The notes under the pieces: model-generated
What the model was told of the DNA's origin: nothing
The model's input: the letters and a program-made list of their open reading frames with translations, nothing else
Database searches by the model: none
Made by a program: the position numbers and the translations under genes
From: Paenibacillus sp. BJ-4
GTDB lineage: Bacteria > Bacillota > Bacilli > Paenibacillales > Paenibacillaceae
NCBI RefSeq assembly: GCF_020404765.1
Contig: NZ_JAIVEM010000071.1
Coordinates: forward strand, 1-64,000
Reading direction: 5' to 3'
DNA: 64,000 bases
Shown here: positions 9,126-18,586 of the stretch, one piece after another
Layout: the number at the start of each line of letters is the position of its first letter
Position numbering within the stretch: position 1 is the first letter of the stretch

Positions 9126-10163
9126 ATGACGATTCAATTGAATGAGAATTATATCATGACCTTTCTAAATCGGCTGCTGAATACGCCCAGTCCCAGTGGC
9201 TATACCCATCAGGTGATGGAACTGATCCGCAAGGAAGCTGAAAGCCTTGGGGTACATATCGAATGGAACGCAAAAGGCGGTGCCATCTTGACTTTGGAAG
9301 GTCAGGAAACAGGCTATACGGTGGCACTGAGCGCACATGTGGATACATTGGGCGCGATGGTACGCTCGATTACAAGTCAAGGCACCTTGCGTCTGACATC
9401 CGTTGGCGGCTTTATGATGAACAGCATTGAGAACGAATACTGTCTGATTCATACCAGAAGTGGACATACGTATACGGGTACCATTCTGTCCAGTCACCCA
9501 TCCGTACATGTCTATGACGATGCACGCAGCTTTGAGCGCAAAGAAAGTCATATGGAGATCCGGATTGACGAGCTGGTCGAGTCCAAGGAAGACGTGCTTC
9601 AGCTTGGCATTGCGGTGGGTGATTTTGTTTCATTTGATGCCCGTCCGGTCGTAACACCGAGCGGCTTCATCAAATCGCGGCATTTGGACGATAAAGCTAG
9701 TGTGGCTGCGTTATTTGGTTTATTGGAATCTGCCGTAAACGAAGGCTGGAAGCCTCGGCATACCGTTAAACTGCTCATTTCCAACTATGAGGAAGTGGGA
9801 CACGGAGCGGCATACATACCCGAAGGAATCACTGAGATGATAGCTGTCGATATGGGCTGTATAGGTGAAGATCTAAGCTGCAAGGAAACAGATGTTTCTA
9901 TCTGTGCCAAGGATACCTCCGGGCCCTATGACTATAATATGACGACTCGGCTGATTGATTTGGCCAAAGAGCTCCATATTCCGTATGCGGTTGATATTTA
10001 TCCGCACTACGGTTCAGATGCCTCGGCTGCGCTGCGAGCAGGCAACAACATCCGCGCTGCACTGATCGGCCCAGGTGTACACGCTTCCCACGCGATGGAG
10101 CGTACGCATAAGCTGGCCGTGGTGAACACTGCTCGTCTGCTTGCAGCTTATGTGACGGTTTAA
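9126..10163 (+). CDS. M42 family metallopeptidase (glutamyl/tetrahedral aminopeptidase type)
   Basis: This is a cytosolic aminopeptidase of the M42 family, which forms dodecameric tetrahedral shells that trim peptides. Metal-binding and catalytic positions are visible: HVDT near residue 68, HLDDKAS, the EEVGHG pair of glutamates, DMGC, and the C-terminal HASHAMER histidine. The length of 345 residues is normal. ATG 9126 follows GGAGGAGC; the upstream ATG at 9108 overlaps the previous stop and is unlikely. It is probably expressed with the LapA-like gene. Confidence 0.93.
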   Translation: MTIQLNENYIMTFLNRLLNTPSPSGYTHQVMELIRKEAESLGVHIEWNAKGGAILTLEGQETGYTVALSAHVDTLGAMVRSITSQGTLRLTSVGGFMMNSIENEYCLIHTRSGHTYTGTILSSHPSVHVYDDARSFERKESHMEIRIDELVESKEDVLQLGIAVGDFVSFDARPVVTPSGFIKSRHLDDKASVAALFGLLESAVNEGWKPRHTVKLLISNYEEVGHGAAYIPEGITEMIAVDMGCIGEDLSCKETDVSICAKDTSGPYDYNMTTRLIDLAKELHIPYAVDIYPHYGSDASAALRAGNNIRAALIGPGVHASHAMERTHKLAVVNTARLLAAYVTV

Positions 10164-10237
10164 TCTGGATAATGACAACCGGCCTATTACCCTGGAGAAT
10201 AGGTCAGTAAAATAGATCGGTTAAACAGATCAGTAAA

Positions 10238-10279
10238 TAAAAAAGCAAGTCGTCCGGCTTTACGGAGACTTGCTTTTTT
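10238..10279. terminator. Bidirectional terminator between M42 and ABC-F genes
   Basis: AAAAAAGCAAGTC pairs with GACTTGCTTTTTT around a GC-rich loop. The T-runs on both strands fit the convergent genes on either side. Confidence 0.88.
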
Positions 10280-10340
10280 AGTATGAGTAACAAGAAAAAA
10301 ATCGCTTCTGTACCATGTTGGTTGCGTGCTATATGAAAGC

Positions 10341-12290
10341 TTATGACTTGCTTTGTTCAATTTGCTCGGCAAGCTCGTTCAGGTAGGTCCAGCGCTCCAT
10401 TTGATACTCCAGATGCTCTTCGGCCTTCGTTTGCTCAGCCATAAGCTCCTGTAGCCGTGCCGAATCACTGAAAGCCTCCTCCATCTGTCGTTGGATGTCG
10501 GCCAACTTCTCTTCGGCTTGTTCAATCAGCTCGTCAATTTGCTCATATTCTCGCTGTTCCTTAAAGGTGAATTTAAGCTTGACTTTGCTTGTCTCCTTGA
10601 CCGAATTCGAAGCACCTTCTGACTTTGGCGCAGAAGACCGAGCCGAAGAAGCTATACCCGGCAAAACAGACGTAGCCGCAGATGATTGAGCATTTTTGCT
10701 CATCCATTCTGCATACTCGCTATAGTCGCCCACATGCACTCGTACCTGTCCTTCGCCTTCAAATGCGAGTATTTTATCCACCGTTCGATCCAGGAAGTAC
10801 CGATCATGAGAAACGATGAAAACCACACCCGGGAATTCATCCAGATAATCTTCCAGTACGGAAAGGGTCTGAATATCCAAATCATTTGTAGGCTCATCCA
10901 GCAGCAGCACATTCGGTGCGGACATGAGGACACGCAGCAGATACAAGCGCCGTTTTTCGCCCCCGGACAATCGCGAAATCATCGTCCATTGGGCGTTTGG
11001 CGCAAACAGGAAACGCTCCAGCATTTGCGCGGCTGTAATCGTTGATCCGTCTGCTGTACGAATCACCTCAGCTTCTTCCTTAATGTACTCAATGACACGC
11101 AGTGATTCGTTCATTTCCTGATGTTCCTGCGTAAAATAGCCGAGTTTCACAGTCGGTCCCAGCACAACACTGCCGGAATCCGGTTCTACACGCTGGGCAA
11201 TCATTTGGAGCAGGGTAGATTTCCCACTGCCGTTGGGACCCAGGATACCGACACGATCCCCTGGAACAGCGATATAGCTCAAATCCTGTATCAGCTTGCG
11301 AGAATCTACCGATTTGGACAGATGCTCCAGCTCCAATATCTTTTTACCGAGACGCGTAGAGGCTACGGACATTTCTACCGATCCCGAACGAGCTTCCGGC
11401 TGTTGATCCCTGAGCTGCTCATAGCGCTCAATGCGCGCTTTCTGCTTGGTCGAACGAGCCTTGGCCCCCCGGCGAATCCAGGCCAGCTCATTACGCAGCA
11501 GGTTTTTCCTTTTTTGTTCCGAAGACGCTTCTCGCTCCTCGCGTTCTGCCTTTAGCTCCAGAAAACGGGTGTAGTTAGCCTCATAACGGAAAAGCCGACC
11601 ATGATCCAGCTCCAGCATGACATTCGCAACTCGATCCAGAAAATAACGATCATGCGTGATCATTAATAGCGCACCGCGTCTTTTTTGTAAATATTGCTCC
11701 AGCCATTCCACGGAATCATTATCAATATGGTTGGTAGGCTCGTCCAAAATGAGCAGCTCACAGGGTTGGATCAAAGCCGCCGCTAAAGCTACCCGCTTGC
11801 GCTGACCGCCGGATAGAACGCCCATACGCGCCTCAAACTGAGTGATTCCCAGCCGAGTAAGTATATTTTTGGCCTCGCTCTCCAACTGCCATGCCTGAAG
11901 CGTATCCATTTGCTGGCTTGTTCGCAACAGACGGTTCTGAAGCTCCTCGCTGCCCGGATTCAGCTCCAACAGCTCCATGGTTTCCGTGTATTCACGCACC
12001 GCTTTCATTTCTGGCTGGTTGCCGTGAAAAATATGCTGGAGTACCTTCATTTCAGGATCAAACTCCGGATTTTGCGCCAAATACTGAATACGTACATCAT
12101 TGTTCACTGCAATATTGCCATCATCTGGTGACTCCAGCCCAGAAATGACTCGTAAAAACGTCGATTTGCCGGTACCGTTCACACCGACGACACCTATTTT
12201 GTCACGTTCATCCATACCAAAGGAAGCATCCTGGAACAACACTTTTTCACCATAGCTTTTCGTTATATGTTCAACGGTCATAATATTCAT
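10341..12290 (-). CDS. ABC-F family ATPase, Uup-like
   Basis: This soluble protein has two ABC ATPase domains and no membrane segments, the hallmark of ABC-F factors that work on the ribosome. Domain 1 has GVNGTGKST, LSGGQRKR and LLILDEPTNHID; domain 2 has GPNGSGKST, LSGGEKRR and VLLLDEPTNDLD. The linker (about residues 240-310) is highly charged. The C-terminal 90 residues form a coiled-coil (EQREYEQIDELIEQAEEKLA), a Uup-type DNA- or ribosome-binding tail. At 649 residues it fits Uup better than the shorter antibiotic-resistance ABC-F proteins. Housekeeping translation or replication-related function is likely. Confidence 0.92.
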   Translation of the reverse strand: MNIMTVEHITKSYGEKVLFQDASFGMDERDKIGVVGVNGTGKSTFLRVISGLESPDDGNIAVNNDVRIQYLAQNPEFDPEMKVLQHIFHGNQPEMKAVREYTETMELLELNPGSEELQNRLLRTSQQMDTLQAWQLESEAKNILTRLGITQFEARMGVLSGGQRKRVALAAALIQPCELLILDEPTNHIDNDSVEWLEQYLQKRRGALLMITHDRYFLDRVANVMLELDHGRLFRYEANYTRFLELKAEREEREASSEQKRKNLLRNELAWIRRGAKARSTKQKARIERYEQLRDQQPEARSGSVEMSVASTRLGKKILELEHLSKSVDSRKLIQDLSYIAVPGDRVGILGPNGSGKSTLLQMIAQRVEPDSGSVVLGPTVKLGYFTQEHQEMNESLRVIEYIKEEAEVIRTADGSTITAAQMLERFLFAPNAQWTMISRLSGGEKRRLYLLRVLMSAPNVLLLDEPTNDLDIQTLSVLEDYLDEFPGVVFIVSHDRYFLDRTVDKILAFEGEGQVRVHVGDYSEYAEWMSKNAQSSAATSVLPGIASSARSSAPKSEGASNSVKETSKVKLKFTFKEQREYEQIDELIEQAEEKLADIQRQMEEAFSDSARLQELMAEQTKAEEHLEYQMERWTYLNELAEQIEQSKS

Positions 12291-12362
12291 ACGGATTCCC
12301 TACTCTTCCCCAGTTTTGTGCTGCATCCTTTTTATTTTAACACAGACACAGCTAATGATTAA

Positions 12363-12402
12363 AAAAAAACCGTTACCTGAACAAGGTCAGTACGGTTTTT
12401 AG
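12363..12402 (-). terminator. Terminator of the TetR gene
   Basis: ACCGTACTGACC..GGTAACGGT on the minus strand followed by a run of nine T, directly after the TetR stop. Confidence 0.85.
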
Positions 12403-12418
12403 CTACAAGATGTCAGAA

Positions 12419-12994
12419 TTATTGCACCCCAGCGGCTTTACACCCGTGCATAAATAAATGAGCTGTCCATTCAGCCATCTGGTCCACGTCGCATTCGTGG
12501 AAATCCTGATTCAATAAAATATCCATTTTCATACGTTCCAGCATACCGATAAAGGCCTTTGCATGGAACTCGGGCTGCTGCACTCCCTCTGACGCCAATT
12601 TATTTGTGACCATATCCGTATAGTCTTGAATAAACCCCCGCATAAATTCCATTAAATCAGGGTCGTTGTTCGGAGTCATAAAAAATAATTGGGTATGCTG
12701 CTTGCGCTTGTAATAGTAATGCAGGTGCAAGTTGGCCATCCGCAGCAGTCCCTCTGCCAAATTACGTTGGACCAGTGCACCCTGCATTTCAGCCAGATAT
12801 TGCTCGCAATCTCTGCGTGTGACTGCTGTAAATAACTGCTCCTTGCTTTTAAAGTACAAGTATACCGTGCCTTTGGCAACACCCGCATAATCTGCAATCT
12901 CGGAAATTTTACTCTCATAAAAGCCTTTGGTGCCGAAGACTGTGTAAGCGGCGTCCAAAATAGCTTCATACTTATCTCCGTGTATACCGCTCAT
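12419..12994 (-). CDS. TetR/AcrR family transcriptional regulator
   Basis: The N-terminal TetR DNA-binding domain (residues about 8-54) contains the recognition segment YAGVAKGTVYLYFKSKEQLF. The C-terminal 130 residues are the variable ligand-binding part. The length is 191 residues with a GGAGGTG ribosome-binding site. The adjacent genes are ABC-F on the same strand, behind a terminator, and DUF92, so the target is not obvious; autoregulation is the default expectation. A similar regulator type (YxaF/FadR-like) controls membrane or efflux genes in Bacilli, but no specific assignment is warranted. Confidence 0.92.
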   Translation of the reverse strand: MSGIHGDKYEAILDAAYTVFGTKGFYESKISEIADYAGVAKGTVYLYFKSKEQLFTAVTRRDCEQYLAEMQGALVQRNLAEGLLRMANLHLHYYYKRKQHTQLFFMTPNNDPDLMEFMRGFIQDYTDMVTNKLASEGVQQPEFHAKAFIGMLERMKMDILLNQDFHECDVDQMAEWTAHLFMHGCKAAGVQ

Positions 12995-13075
12995 CTTCGC
13001 ACCTCCTTATACAATGATTAAAGCACGGTCAATTTTAAAACAGTTATTTTGTTGTATCGATCTCCATCACGGTGT

Positions 13076-13882
13076 TCAGAGTATAAAGAAAATACCTATA
13101 AGAGCGACCAAGCCTCCAAAAATTGAACTAATGCTATTCACCCGATCATTACTCATCCAATGCCAGCCACGCTCATATACTGTTGTTTGTCCACAATGCG
13201 AGTCAACTTCTACTTCCCGTCCACAAACTGTGCAGGAACGCATCCTCTGCACCGTAGCACCTAGATAGGAATCAGCAAAGGCTCCCGCACTGCCGGATAT
13301 ACTTCCAATTAATGCCCACAGCCATAGCGGTAAGCCCGGCGTTCCTATGGCATATCCAAAAAACCATGCACCTATTCCGATCAATACGCCCCCAGCCAAG
13401 GCCGCAGTCGTTCCCATTACAGATACGCCTCCCGAGGTTCCAGGTGCCAGTACCTTCCTGTTAAGCACCGAACGTGGCGGCTTACGGCTCAGACTGCCGA
13501 ATTCTGTTGCCCACGTATCGGATGTGACCGTAGCCATGACACCTACAAACGCTAGCTGCCAGGCCATATGAGGCCATATTGCATACCCCAGACATAGCAG
13601 CATGCCTAATCCCCCATTGGCCCATACCTGACCTGCATCCCGATTGCCGGTTTTGGCATACGATTTTTCAAGCTCTGCCTTTCGCTCCTTTTTGAACCTT
13701 GACAGGAGAGTTGATGTAATGAAGAACAGGAGCAATGTGCCGAACCAGAACAGATTGCCCGCCCCATAATACACGGTTCCCATCAATACAGCTGCGAGAA
13801 AGCCCGATAAGGTTAAGGATTTTTTATAAAAAGCAGCCCCCGCTACTACAGCAGCGCAAAGCATTCCGATGATCCAGTCCAT
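13076..13882 (-). CDS. DUF92 family integral membrane protein
   Basis: This 268-residue membrane protein has about six hydrophobic segments. The DUF92 hallmark GVMATVTSDTWATEFGSLS is present, followed by the RKPPRSVLNRKVLAPGTSGG signature. Relatives include the plant and cyanobacterial VTE6/VTE5-like phytyl-phosphate kinases, so a polyprenyl or CTP-linked lipid kinase role is possible but unproven in bacteria. Two cysteine pairs occur in a cytosolic loop (SCTVCGREVEVDSHCG). The ATG follows GGGGGT. The gene appears single. Confidence 0.85.
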   Translation of the reverse strand: MDWIIGMLCAAVVAGAAFYKKSLTLSGFLAAVLMGTVYYGAGNLFWFGTLLLFFITSTLLSRFKKERKAELEKSYAKTGNRDAGQVWANGGLGMLLCLGYAIWPHMAWQLAFVGVMATVTSDTWATEFGSLSRKPPRSVLNRKVLAPGTSGGVSVMGTTAALAGGVLIGIGAWFFGYAIGTPGLPLWLWALIGSISGSAGAFADSYLGATVQRMRSCTVCGREVEVDSHCGQTTVYERGWHWMSNDRVNSISSIFGGLVALIGIFFIL

Positions 13883-13965
13883 CCAATACCCCCCGCTTTT
13901 AAATGGAATCTCCGTTTTCGTTTTTCAGTTCTTTCTATTATTGTACATCGCTCTGCGCTGATATA

Positions 13966-14002
13966 AAAGCCGTGCCCCATGCTTTGGCAGAGGACACGGC
14001 CT
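13966..14002 (-). terminator. Terminator of the FAH-family gene
   Basis: GGCCGTGTCC..GGGGCACGGCTTTTAT on the minus strand forms a stem-loop with a short T-run, about 90 nt past the stop of the FAH-family gene. Confidence 0.7.
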
Positions 14003-14093
14003 TCACAATTCTTATTTACTGGGATCAATCTTTAGCCAACCACCAAGAAAATCCCCTTTTTAATCCTCTTCACTGATACCGTTCACAGTCTGT

Positions 14094-14717
14094 TTAGGCG
14101 ATAGTGCAGCTTCCCTGACAATCACTTCCCCAGAAAAGCTCGAATCGATCCCCGCTTGTGATAGGACCAACACCCGCCGGAGTACCTGTAAAAATAATAT
14201 CCCCCTCACCCAGTCCATAATGGATCGCTATGTAGTCAACGATGTGCTGGATGGAAAAAATCATGTCCCTGATATGGCCGCGTTGTACTTCCTGTCCGTT
14301 TTTGAGCAAGCTAAAATCCTGCTGTTCCAGCACGCCCAAGCTCTCCAAGGGCAGAAAGGGAGTCACAGGAGCAGCCGATTTAAAGCCCTTGGCGGCAGTC
14401 CAGGGATGGCCTTTTTTCTTAAGAACGCTTTGTACATCACGCAGAGTAAAATCGATGCCGAGTGCAAATGCGCTCAGACACGTATCCGCAGACATCCCAG
14501 GCTCGTAATTACGCCCGACAGCCACAACCAGCTCAGCCTCAAAATGAATATCACCTTTCCCCTGAGGAAGCTCCAGCGTGGCACCATCCAGCGGAACAAC
14601 CGCGTGGGAAGGCTTTAAAAAAATCATCGGTTCTGTAGGAACATCATTCCCCAATTCCTCTGCATGCAGCTTATAATTGCGTCCGACACAGTAAACATTA
14701 CGAATTTCCACGTTCAT
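14094..14717 (-). CDS. Fumarylacetoacetate hydrolase family protein
   Basis: The protein has the FAH fold core: the opening VYCVGRNYKLHAEELGND, the metal-binding glutamates in DIHFEAELVVAVGRNY, aspartate in LGIDFTLRDVQ, and the C-terminal GDIIFTGTPAGVGP. At 207 residues it resembles the single-domain acylpyruvase/oxaloacetate tautomerase group (FAHD1-like, YcgM) that hydrolyses acylpyruvates or tautomerises oxaloacetate. ATG 14717 (MNVEIRN) is preferred over 14741 because the family alignment starts there and GGAAGGA lies upstream. The exact substrate is undetermined. Confidence 0.9.
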   Translation of the reverse strand: MNVEIRNVYCVGRNYKLHAEELGNDVPTEPMIFLKPSHAVVPLDGATLELPQGKGDIHFEAELVVAVGRNYEPGMSADTCLSAFALGIDFTLRDVQSVLKKKGHPWTAAKGFKSAAPVTPFLPLESLGVLEQQDFSLLKNGQEVQRGHIRDMIFSIQHIVDYIAIHYGLGEGDIIFTGTPAGVGPITSGDRFELFWGSDCQGSCTIA

Positions 14718-14756
14718 TACGACCAGCCATCCTTCCCCCATATGTAATGCGTTAAG

Positions 14757-15527
14757 TTAACGAATAAGATTACGTATATAGTGCCACAATCGGTACTTGG
14801 AAAGCAAAAAAACTTGCTCCCAGCGATCCGGCCAATTGGTACAAATCATCAATTCAGGATGCAGTGCAGACAATTTCCGCATGATACGGCGGTCATCCAC
14901 CGTCCATGCCATAACCGTAATACCACGTCCCGTCAGGTCCTTCATCAGGTTTCGATCCAGACGCGGATAGCCCATGGATAGAAAAGAGCATTGCAGCTTT
15001 TCCAGCTGCTTCACCAAATCGTCTGGACGTGCGTCGATAATCAGTCCGGTACGGATCTCAGGTGCCAGCTCTTTGGTGCGGCGTAAAGCGGTACGCTCAA
15101 AGGAGGTCAATACTACTTCACCCTCCATCTGCCTCATCACAATTTCACGAAGTACAGCTTTCTCGAGGCCTGGATACATATCGCCCGCTGTTTTAAGCTC
15201 AATATTGAGTGATACACGGCCGCGACACATATCCAGAACCTGCGCGAGAGAAGGAATTTTTTCTTCGCGATATTTCGCATTTTTCCAGCTACCTGCATCA
15301 AGTTGTTGCAGCTCTTTCCAGTCCAGGTCCTTTACCCGTCCCGTCCCATTCGTCGTTCGCTCCAGCGTAAAATCATGAATGACCACCGGAACATCGTCCT
15401 TCGATAGCTGTACATCCAGCTCAATCCAGTGTACAAACGGCTGCTCCAGCGCAAGCCTAAAGGCCGCCATCGTGTTCTCAGGAGCCATACCTGAAAAGCC
15501 GCGGTGAGCCACGCACAAATGATTCAT
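14757..15527 (-). CDS. Glycerophosphodiester phosphodiesterase
   Basis: This GDPD-family TIM barrel hydrolyses glycerophosphodiesters to glycerol 3-phosphate and an alcohol. Catalytic motifs are present: VAHRGFSGMAPENT at the N-terminus, DVQLSKDDVPVVIHDFTLER, and SLNIELKTAG. There is no signal peptide, so it is cytosolic. ATG 15527 has GGAGGT 10 nt upstream. The length of 256 residues is normal for the family (UgpQ/GlpQ-like). The neighbouring genes do not give the source of substrate. Confidence 0.93.
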   Translation of the reverse strand: MNHLCVAHRGFSGMAPENTMAAFRLALEQPFVHWIELDVQLSKDDVPVVIHDFTLERTTNGTGRVKDLDWKELQQLDAGSWKNAKYREEKIPSLAQVLDMCRGRVSLNIELKTAGDMYPGLEKAVLREIVMRQMEGEVVLTSFERTALRRTKELAPEIRTGLIIDARPDDLVKQLEKLQCSFLSMGYPRLDRNLMKDLTGRGITVMAWTVDDRRIMRKLSALHPELMICTNWPDRWEQVFLLSKYRLWHYIRNLIR

Positions 15528-15608
15528 CCCAATTATGACCTCCATCCACAAAGGAGTTCTTCATATAATTGTTCTGTTAATTCTCAATTTAAAATTTTTT
15601 CCAAACTT

Positions 15609-16997
15609 CTAGTGTGCACTTACTGTACCATCCGCACCTATCGAGACATTTCCCGGCGACAATGCTGCTACTCTCTGCAAAATTTTGTTGGCCTCCGCAT
15701 CCTTCAATGGGATTGGTTGACCCAGCTCCGCCCGGTAAGGAGTCAGCTTCATATCGCAAGTCCCACTTCGGGTACAGGTTGCCTGAAATATCGCTGTATC
15801 CCAAGTGGCTGGCACCGTAGATTTGGAAAAAATAAAATTGCCTGTACTGTATGCAATCCATTTGCCTTTGTATTGCTCCATCCCTTGAAGCACATGCGGG
15901 TGACCCCCGATGACAAGATCTGCTCCGGCATCAATAAAAGCATGTGACAACTCAGTTTGATGCGGCTCCAGGGCAGTGGCGCGCTCCTTCCCCCAATGGG
16001 CAATGACAATCACCAGATCTGCCTGTCTTCGGGCCTCGCGGATGGACTTCACGATGGCAGTCGAATCATATGCTCCGGCAACACCAGGCTGTTTGACGCC
16101 TGCATTCCAATTGGCTTCGGGCATGACACGTGTAGCTCCTAACAACGCAATTTTAATGCCTTTACGTTCAAAATAATGCGGAGCATACGCTTCTTTTGCA
16201 TTACGTCCGGCTCCAGCATGCGCTATACCCTTTTCATCCAAATATTTCAGTGTATCCAGTAATCCGCCTGTACCCTGATCCAAAATATGATTGTTAGCCA
16301 AATTTACAGCATCTATTCCTGCTGTAGCCAACGCAGTTAACGCCTTGGGAGAAGATTTATACACATACGTTTTATTTAACGCACCAACACCACCGGTTGT
16401 CACCGGCGTTTCCAGATTGGCAACCGTCAGATCATCTTTACGAAACAAGTTGCCAAGATATTGATATGGGAAATCAAATCCGTTCTTCTCCAGCCGCTGC
16501 TCAACTTTACCGGAAAACTGCACATCCCCTACAAAGTGAAGCGTGACTGTGGGTGAAGCCTTCCCTTCATTCTCCTGAGGCGAATCCGAGTTTGTAGTGT
16601 TGCCTTCGGAGTCTTGCGTATCAGACGGTGTCACAGGACGATTGCCCGTATCTACAACAGCATCAGAAACTTGCTTCGCTCCATCGTCAGCAGCTTGCTC
16701 ATCTACATCGGAGCCTTCGTTCAGTTGTTTACTGGACAAGGCTGTAAAATTTTTACTCACCGGGGCAGAAGCCTCTCCTTCCCCAGTAGATCCCGTATGG
16801 ATTTTCTTCTCTGATTGTGAATGCTCTTCGTTGTCCGCAAGTGAGCTACTACCGCCACGTTCAAATATGTAATAATAACCGAAAAGACCTATAATCATTA
16901 GCAGCAGGACAAGATTCGTTAAGATCCAAGCCTTGCCTATTTTGGTTTTTCTCGTTATCTTCCTACCTTCATTTCGCTGTGATCTGGGAGGGTACAT
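15609..16997 (-). CDS. CapA family (PgsA-like) membrane-anchored protein
   Basis: This 462-residue protein has a basic N-terminus and a single membrane anchor (residues about 25-45, LTNLVLLLMIIGLFGYYYIF). A long low-complexity Ser/Asp/Glu-rich linker runs to about residue 150. A calcineurin-like CapA domain follows, with FVGDVQF, VANLETPVT, NLANNHILDQG, VIAHWGKE and VIGGHPHVLQG. CapA/PgsA proteins take part in poly-gamma-glutamate synthesis or export, but no pgsBC genes are adjacent, so an enzyme acting on another surface polymer is equally possible. AGGAGT precedes the ATG. Confidence 0.9.
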   Translation of the reverse strand: MYPPRSQRNEGRKITRKTKIGKAWILTNLVLLLMIIGLFGYYYIFERGGSSSLADNEEHSQSEKKIHTGSTGEGEASAPVSKNFTALSSKQLNEGSDVDEQAADDGAKQVSDAVVDTGNRPVTPSDTQDSEGNTTNSDSPQENEGKASPTVTLHFVGDVQFSGKVEQRLEKNGFDFPYQYLGNLFRKDDLTVANLETPVTTGGVGALNKTYVYKSSPKALTALATAGIDAVNLANNHILDQGTGGLLDTLKYLDEKGIAHAGAGRNAKEAYAPHYFERKGIKIALLGATRVMPEANWNAGVKQPGVAGAYDSTAIVKSIREARRQADLVIVIAHWGKERATALEPHQTELSHAFIDAGADLVIGGHPHVLQGMEQYKGKWIAYSTGNFIFSKSTVPATWDTAIFQATCTRSGTCDMKLTPYRAELGQPIPLKDAEANKILQRVAALSPGNVSIGADGTVSAH

Positions 16998-17133
16998 TCT
17001 TCACTCCTTCTATGCCATTGCATATACATGAATTCCTTTTATTCGGCGAATTTTTCACCTTCTCCATTATATATCAAATTTCAATATAAATAGAACCCCT
17101 CGCCTAGAACACGAAGGGTTCATTATCGAACTT

Positions 17134-18579
17134 TTACACCTGTACCTTGACCGCTTCCTGCTGTGCTGCTTGGACGGCATTAGCGGCCCACTCCTTGGCC
17201 TGACGGATGCAATCCGGTAAACCGATCGCATCATAGCCAGCGCCCAAAACATACACTCCCGGCATGGCAGTGCGCAGCTCTTCCCGCAGATCGGCTATAG
17301 CCTGCGGATGCCCTACTGGATATTGCGGCATAGAATTGCGAAGACGTGTGATTTCGGTAAACAACGGAGTCGCCGTAACTCCCATCATCTCTTTCAAATC
17401 CTGCCGTACCAGCGCAATCAGATCATCATCCAGCAATTCTACGGTTTCCTCGGCTCCTGCTCGCCCTACATAGCAGCGCAGCAGCACCTTATCATCCGGG
17501 CTGGTATGCAGCCACTTGGCAGATGTCCACGTACATGCCGTCACACTGCGTCCCTCTTTACGGGGAACGAGAAAACCGGAACCGTCAAAGACATTCTCAA
17601 TATCTTTTTTATCGAAGGCCATAACCACGTTGGCCACAGATACATAATTTACAGCCTCCAGGGCAGCCACATTCACATGCTCTCGCAAGAGCGGTGCAGC
17701 AGCAAAGGTTGGAGTCGTTACAAAAATATCGTCTGCCTCCAGCATCTCTCCATTATCCAATATAACGCGATAGGCGCTTTTTTCACTTTCTGCTGTCTTT
17801 GTGAATTCGGTAACAGCAATTCCCGTGCGCAAATCACAGTCATACAAATCGTTCAGTAACGCATGCACCAAACTTTGCAGGCCTTGACGGAAGGTCATAA
17901 AGACGCTTTTTTTCGTACCAGTATGTGTCTCGGCTGGTTTTCTCCCGGTCATCATCCCGTGAATGAGGCTTCCGTATTGCTGCTCAACCTCTGCAAATTG
18001 TGGGAAAGTCGCCTGCAAACTTAGCGTCTTCATGTTGGCGGCATAGATCCCGGCCAGCAGCGGCTCGGTCACATTTTCCAGCACTTCCTTACCTAGTCGA
18101 CGTTCGATGAAATCACCCAATGCCTCATCTCCAGGTTCGCGGCGGGGCGGAATGACAAAATCCATCATAGCCCGCAATTTCCCACCCAAGGAAATCAAGC
18201 CGCTGCGCAGAAATGGCTTCAGCTCCGTCGGAATACCCAGTACCAGACCGGGAGGCATCGGATGAAGCTGTCCTTCATGCAAAATGTACGTCTTTTTTGC
18301 TTCGGGATTCGTGCTCACCAGTTCATGATCCAGTTCCAGCTCTTTCGCCAGGTCTATCATGGCCGTTTTACGGGCCAGAAAGGAATCCGGCCCCTTTTCA
18401 ATCACAAACCCGTCTTTATGCAACGTTTCAATTTTGCCGCCTAGCACAGGAGCCTTCTCCACCAGCGTAATTCGTGGTGTGTAGCCAGCTTCCTTGTACA
18501 TTTTTCGTGTGTAAAAAGCTGCGCTAAGCCCAGTCAAGCCGCCACCAACAATCACAATCTTGCGTAATTTTTGCTCCAT
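17134..18579 (-). CDS. hemY: Coproporphyrinogen III / protoporphyrinogen oxidase
   Basis: HemY (CgoX in the coproporphyrin-dependent pathway) is an FAD enzyme that oxidises coproporphyrinogen III to coproporphyrin III in Gram-positives. The N-terminal dinucleotide-binding motif VIVGGGLTGLSAAFYTRK and the C-terminal YVLGAGYDAIGLPDCIRQAK are both visible. At 481 residues it is close to Bacillus HemY. It is the last gene of hemE-hemH-hemY, with only 7 nt between hemH and hemY. A weak hairpin follows at about 17091-17120. Confidence 0.96.
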   Translation of the reverse strand: MEQKLRKIVIVGGGLTGLSAAFYTRKMYKEAGYTPRITLVEKAPVLGGKIETLHKDGFVIEKGPDSFLARKTAMIDLAKELELDHELVSTNPEAKKTYILHEGQLHPMPPGLVLGIPTELKPFLRSGLISLGGKLRAMMDFVIPPRREPGDEALGDFIERRLGKEVLENVTEPLLAGIYAANMKTLSLQATFPQFAEVEQQYGSLIHGMMTGRKPAETHTGTKKSVFMTFRQGLQSLVHALLNDLYDCDLRTGIAVTEFTKTAESEKSAYRVILDNGEMLEADDIFVTTPTFAAAPLLREHVNVAALEAVNYVSVANVVMAFDKKDIENVFDGSGFLVPRKEGRSVTACTWTSAKWLHTSPDDKVLLRCYVGRAGAEETVELLDDDLIALVRQDLKEMMGVTATPLFTEITRLRNSMPQYPVGHPQAIADLREELRTAMPGVYVLGAGYDAIGLPDCIRQAKEWAANAVQAAQQEAVKVQV

Positions 18580-18586
18580 TATGTCC